NCBI GenBank assembly: GCA_021797225.1
Contig: JAKAAE010000105.1
Coordinates: forward strand, 1-5,781
Source of the DNA: Thermoplasmata archaeon
GTDB lineage: Archaea > Thermoplasmatota > Thermoplasmata > Thermoplasmatales > Thermoplasmataceae
Length of the DNA stretch: 5,781 nt
Direction: 5' to 3'
In this document: in pieces, positions 5,164-5,781 of the stretch
Numbering within the stretch: the first letter of the stretch is position 1
Layout: every line of letters begins with the position of its first letter
Program-made: the position numbers and the translations under genes
Notes under the pieces: generated by a model
Databases searched by the model: none
What the model was told of the DNA's origin: nothing
The model's input: only the letters and a program-made list of their open reading frames with translations

Positions 5164-5781
5164 TCTACCCATATTGAACAAATTATGCCATGTGCCTGTG
5201 CAGAACAGTGCACTGTATATTCTGTCATTTCTCCTCTGTGCAACATTCCATCCAAGCATCTTCTTATCTGCAGCAAATCCGGATTCTGAATTGCTTCTCT
5301 GGTGGTATTCTTCCATGTAATGCATGGTATTCTCAACAAACTCCCTCATAGTATCCTTCCATTTCCTGGAACCATTAAGTGTTGAATTCTTCTTTGGAAT
5401 TACGAATACTTTCGTATTGCCCAGGTTATCCATATATGATGGGAATGAATAGTACCTGTCCAGACGGATTGTCTCCATTTCCATATTGATTGATGCAAGC
5501 ATTTTAATCGCCCTGTCATATGCCTGCCTCTAAGATTTCATTGATGTACCAATGCCTATGTACAGTCTGGTTTCAAGGTCCATTATATTGAATGAATATG
5601 CAAACAGCCTCTTCTTATTTTTCTTAGTTTTACCTTTATTCTTTCTGTTCCCTGGACCCTCCTTTGCCAAATCCTTCAATCTCTGTGCGTATGATTCATA
5701 GTTCTTCTTAACTGTAAGGCCATAGCCTGTGCCGTCACCTGCTGCATTTGAATTGTTTACACCCTTTTTCTTCAATATCAA
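5158..5781 (-). pseudogene. DDE-type transposase, 5'-partial, interrupted by an in-frame TAG
   Basis: The frame enters from beyond the window, is cut by TAG at 5530-5532, continues without shift for nine codons to an internal Met (5502), and ends with TAG at 5158-5160. Candidate catalytic residues are Asp in AAGDGTGYG (5734-5736), Asp in IRLDRYYS (5458-5460) and Glu in NSESGFAADKK (5284-5286), followed by the conserved-looking GWNVAQRRNDR and WHNLF. This layout resembles archaeal transposases with an RNase H-like fold (IS4-like or unclassified ISNCY groups); I cannot name the family with certainty. A lysine-rich insert (RKNKGKTKKNKKR) follows the first Asp block. The internal stop reads SMKS-TAG-RQAYDR, and GAG (Glu) to TAG would be a single change. 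The leftmost TTG-like codon at 5779-5781 is not a true start, because the protein continues outside. Confidence 0.85.

Larger units (their letters stand above)
5143..5781 (-). mobile_element. Second insertion sequence, 3' part only
   Basis: A minus-strand transposase relic runs from the right window edge to about 5158, with the element end probably near 5134-5150. It is unrelated to the transposase at 3209-4030 in sequence and motif layout. The boundary is inferred from the end of the 166-aa gene and the small inverted repeat; the rest of the element is outside the window. Confidence 0.5.

Noticed and set aside
5106..5339. Short open frames on both strands over the second transposase
   Set aside because: The transposase frame shows conserved DDE-type motifs here, so the others are shadows.
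1..5781. tRNA, rRNA or CRISPR array
   Set aside because: No cloverleaf-like G+C-rich segment, rRNA-like stretch or regularly spaced direct repeats were seen on reading both strands.

Overview
This is an A+T-rich archaeal window. It probably comes from the Thermoplasmatales, and a Ferroplasma-like organism would fit, but this is inferred from style and not proven. The supporting signs are archaeal-type MoaB and MoaC, TATA-like boxes about 22-28 nt upstream of start codons that lack Shine-Dalgarno sites (leaderless transcription), an archaeal YgiT-like zinc ribbon protein, and decayed insertion sequences.

The left part (1-2544) is ordinary metabolism. The 3' part of moaC overlaps moaB, and both serve molybdenum cofactor (molybdopterin) synthesis. 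A short gap leads to a cytosolic peptidase M19 (renal-dipeptidase-type) gene on the same strand. Its end overlaps by 6 bp the end of a convergent 3-hydroxyacyl-CoA (3-hydroxybutyryl-CoA) dehydrogenase gene.

The middle part (2545-4262) is accessory DNA. It holds an intergenic stretch with a possible decayed reading frame, then a small 82-aa gene resembling DUF4258/RelE-like toxins with a clear leaderless promoter. One or two bases after its stop codon begins an IS4/IS5-superfamily insertion sequence of roughly 0.95 kb. Its transposase keeps the D, D, E and YREK residues but is broken by two in-frame stops (TAG and TAA).

The right part (4263-5781) starts with a two-gene overlapping unit: a four-cysteine YgiT-like zinc ribbon protein with a long tail, and a 166-aa protein of unknown function. 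It is followed closely by a second, unrelated transposase on the minus strand, interrupted by one in-frame TAG and running off the window edge.

The most interesting reading is that the small toxin-like gene and the zinc ribbon gene were once neighbours, a known toxin-antitoxin-style pairing of DUF4258-like and YgiT-type proteins, and that the first IS inserted between them. This would also place the unknown 166-aa protein in that locus. It is a hypothesis: both family assignments rest on motif reading only.
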